This document shows positions 63,485-64,000 of a stretch of 64,000 nt of DNA, one piece after another. A program made the translations under genes and the position numbers. Below the pieces are notes generated by a model that saw nothing but the letters and a program-made list of their open reading frames with translations, searched no databases and was not told the origin of the DNA. The DNA comes from Cordylochernes scorpioides (Eukaryota; Arthropoda; Arachnida; Pseudoscorpiones; Chernetidae), in contig CP092884.1 in assembly GCA_030710605.1 (NCBI GenBank), positions 23,851,483 through 23,915,482 on the forward strand, in the 5' to 3' direction. Every line of letters begins with the position of its first letter. The first letter of the stretch is position 1.

Positions 63485-63875
63485 CTGGATGGATATTCAA
63501 TCTCCTTATATCATTGAATCCCAGAATCCCGTCGTAGCATTTATCTCCGAGTGACATTAACCATAACCTTATCTCTCCCGGGTCGCTGCCGTTTTCGTTA
63601 CCAACTCTACAGGTTTTAACATGTGTAAGTGTCTGCTCGTTGCCTGTCACTGACACTATACGTAAAGTTTTAAGTGCATCGTCCAAATTCTCCTTCAAGA
63701 CCTTGCACTTATCAGAATCAATAATACTGACTTGGCTTCCTGTATCATTTAATAGGTGCCACATATTGCCGTTAATATTCACCTTAACTATTGGTAGATT
63801 TCCATACTGATCTCCGCCATAAGCACGTATGTTCATAATCTCAGCATTGTCGAGAGTATTGCGGTTGGCAAACAT
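63429..63875 (-). pseudogene. Retroviral-type aspartic protease of the decayed LTR element
   Basis: 148 codons. LPIVKVNINGNMWHLLNDTG then SQVSIIDSDKC holds the D-T-G-S active site. CYDGILGFNDIRRLNIHPV is the ILG-x-x flap-side motif. Directly upstream (63876-63930), CRLGHIASDC looks like the second half of a Gag zinc knuckle, with a stop where its first part should be. It is therefore the end of gag plus protease of an older gypsy-type element that runs out of the window. Confidence 0.7.
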
Positions 63876-64000
63876 AGAAGACTGTCTTGAGCAATCACTA
63901 GCTATATGTCCTAATCTACACTAAGGTGGACTCAGCTAGATTTCGCCCAACAATTTAGTCAGTTTTTCTATCTCACCTCTAAGGTCTTTAATACACTGCT
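63876..64000 (-). pseudogene. Gag zinc-knuckle remnant
   Basis: The minus strand shows CRLGHIASDCSRQ after an in-frame TAG: a C-x4-H-x4-C half knuckle whose first cysteine pair is damaged. It continues past the window edge. Confidence 0.5.

Overview
The window is an AT-rich stretch of eukaryotic DNA made almost entirely of transposable elements and their debris. I found no convincing host protein-coding gene. The mix of elements (Tc1, irritans-like and other mariners, Tigger/pogo, R1/Jockey-like LINEs, Helitrons, Ty3/gypsy) fits an invertebrate. The Tc1 transposase and the LINE C-termini resemble those I associate with arthropods, chelicerates or spiders in particular. That assignment is inference from memory, not a search.

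Layout. 0-7.6 kb: copies of a foldback family (called HhF here), a mariner relic, a small LTR element of TRIM type (2642-3351), a nested foldback of about 1.2 kb (4.7-6.0 kb) and a gypsy pol fragment. 7.7-19.3 kb: Helitron ends, tRNA-derived SINEs, duplicated LINE 3' ends, a Helitron helicase relic (13.9-15.2 kb) and a 9 x 73 bp tandem array (17.95-18.6 kb). 19.3-25.7 kb: two LINE relics, the first split by a Tc1 element with identical 47-bp inverted repeats. 26.2-27.8 kb: a higher-order minisatellite that grew from the end of a LINE ORF. 28.4-41.4 kb: SINEs, foldbacks, a nearly intact mariner (29.9-31.2 kb), Helitron pieces carrying tRNA-Gly pseudogenes, and an unclassified transposon-like unit (35.1-36.5 kb). 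42.3-45.1 kb: a Tigger element followed by a LINE. 46-51 kb: a possible solo LTR, SINEs and repeats. 51.8-57.5 kb: a Helitron cluster with two copies of the U2 snRNA 5' end, a third mariner and a large foldback. 57.8-62.1 kb: a young gypsy retrotransposon with identical LTRs. 62.1-64 kb: a decayed LTR retrotransposon.

The most unusual observation is in HhF. Its consensus holds all three strands of a hammerhead ribozyme core: NUH with stems III/I, CUGAUGA with stems I/II, and GAA with stems II/III. All three stems are complementary and stem II covaries between two subfamilies. The strands occur in the reverse of the known order, so the core could form only if two neighbouring hairpins kiss, or between tandem copies. 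I know of no description of this arrangement.

The elements do not form a pathway. What links them is nesting order: Tc1 in LINE, LINE tail in HhF, foldback in Helitron, mariner between two Helitrons, gypsy in an older LTR element. This gives a relative chronology.
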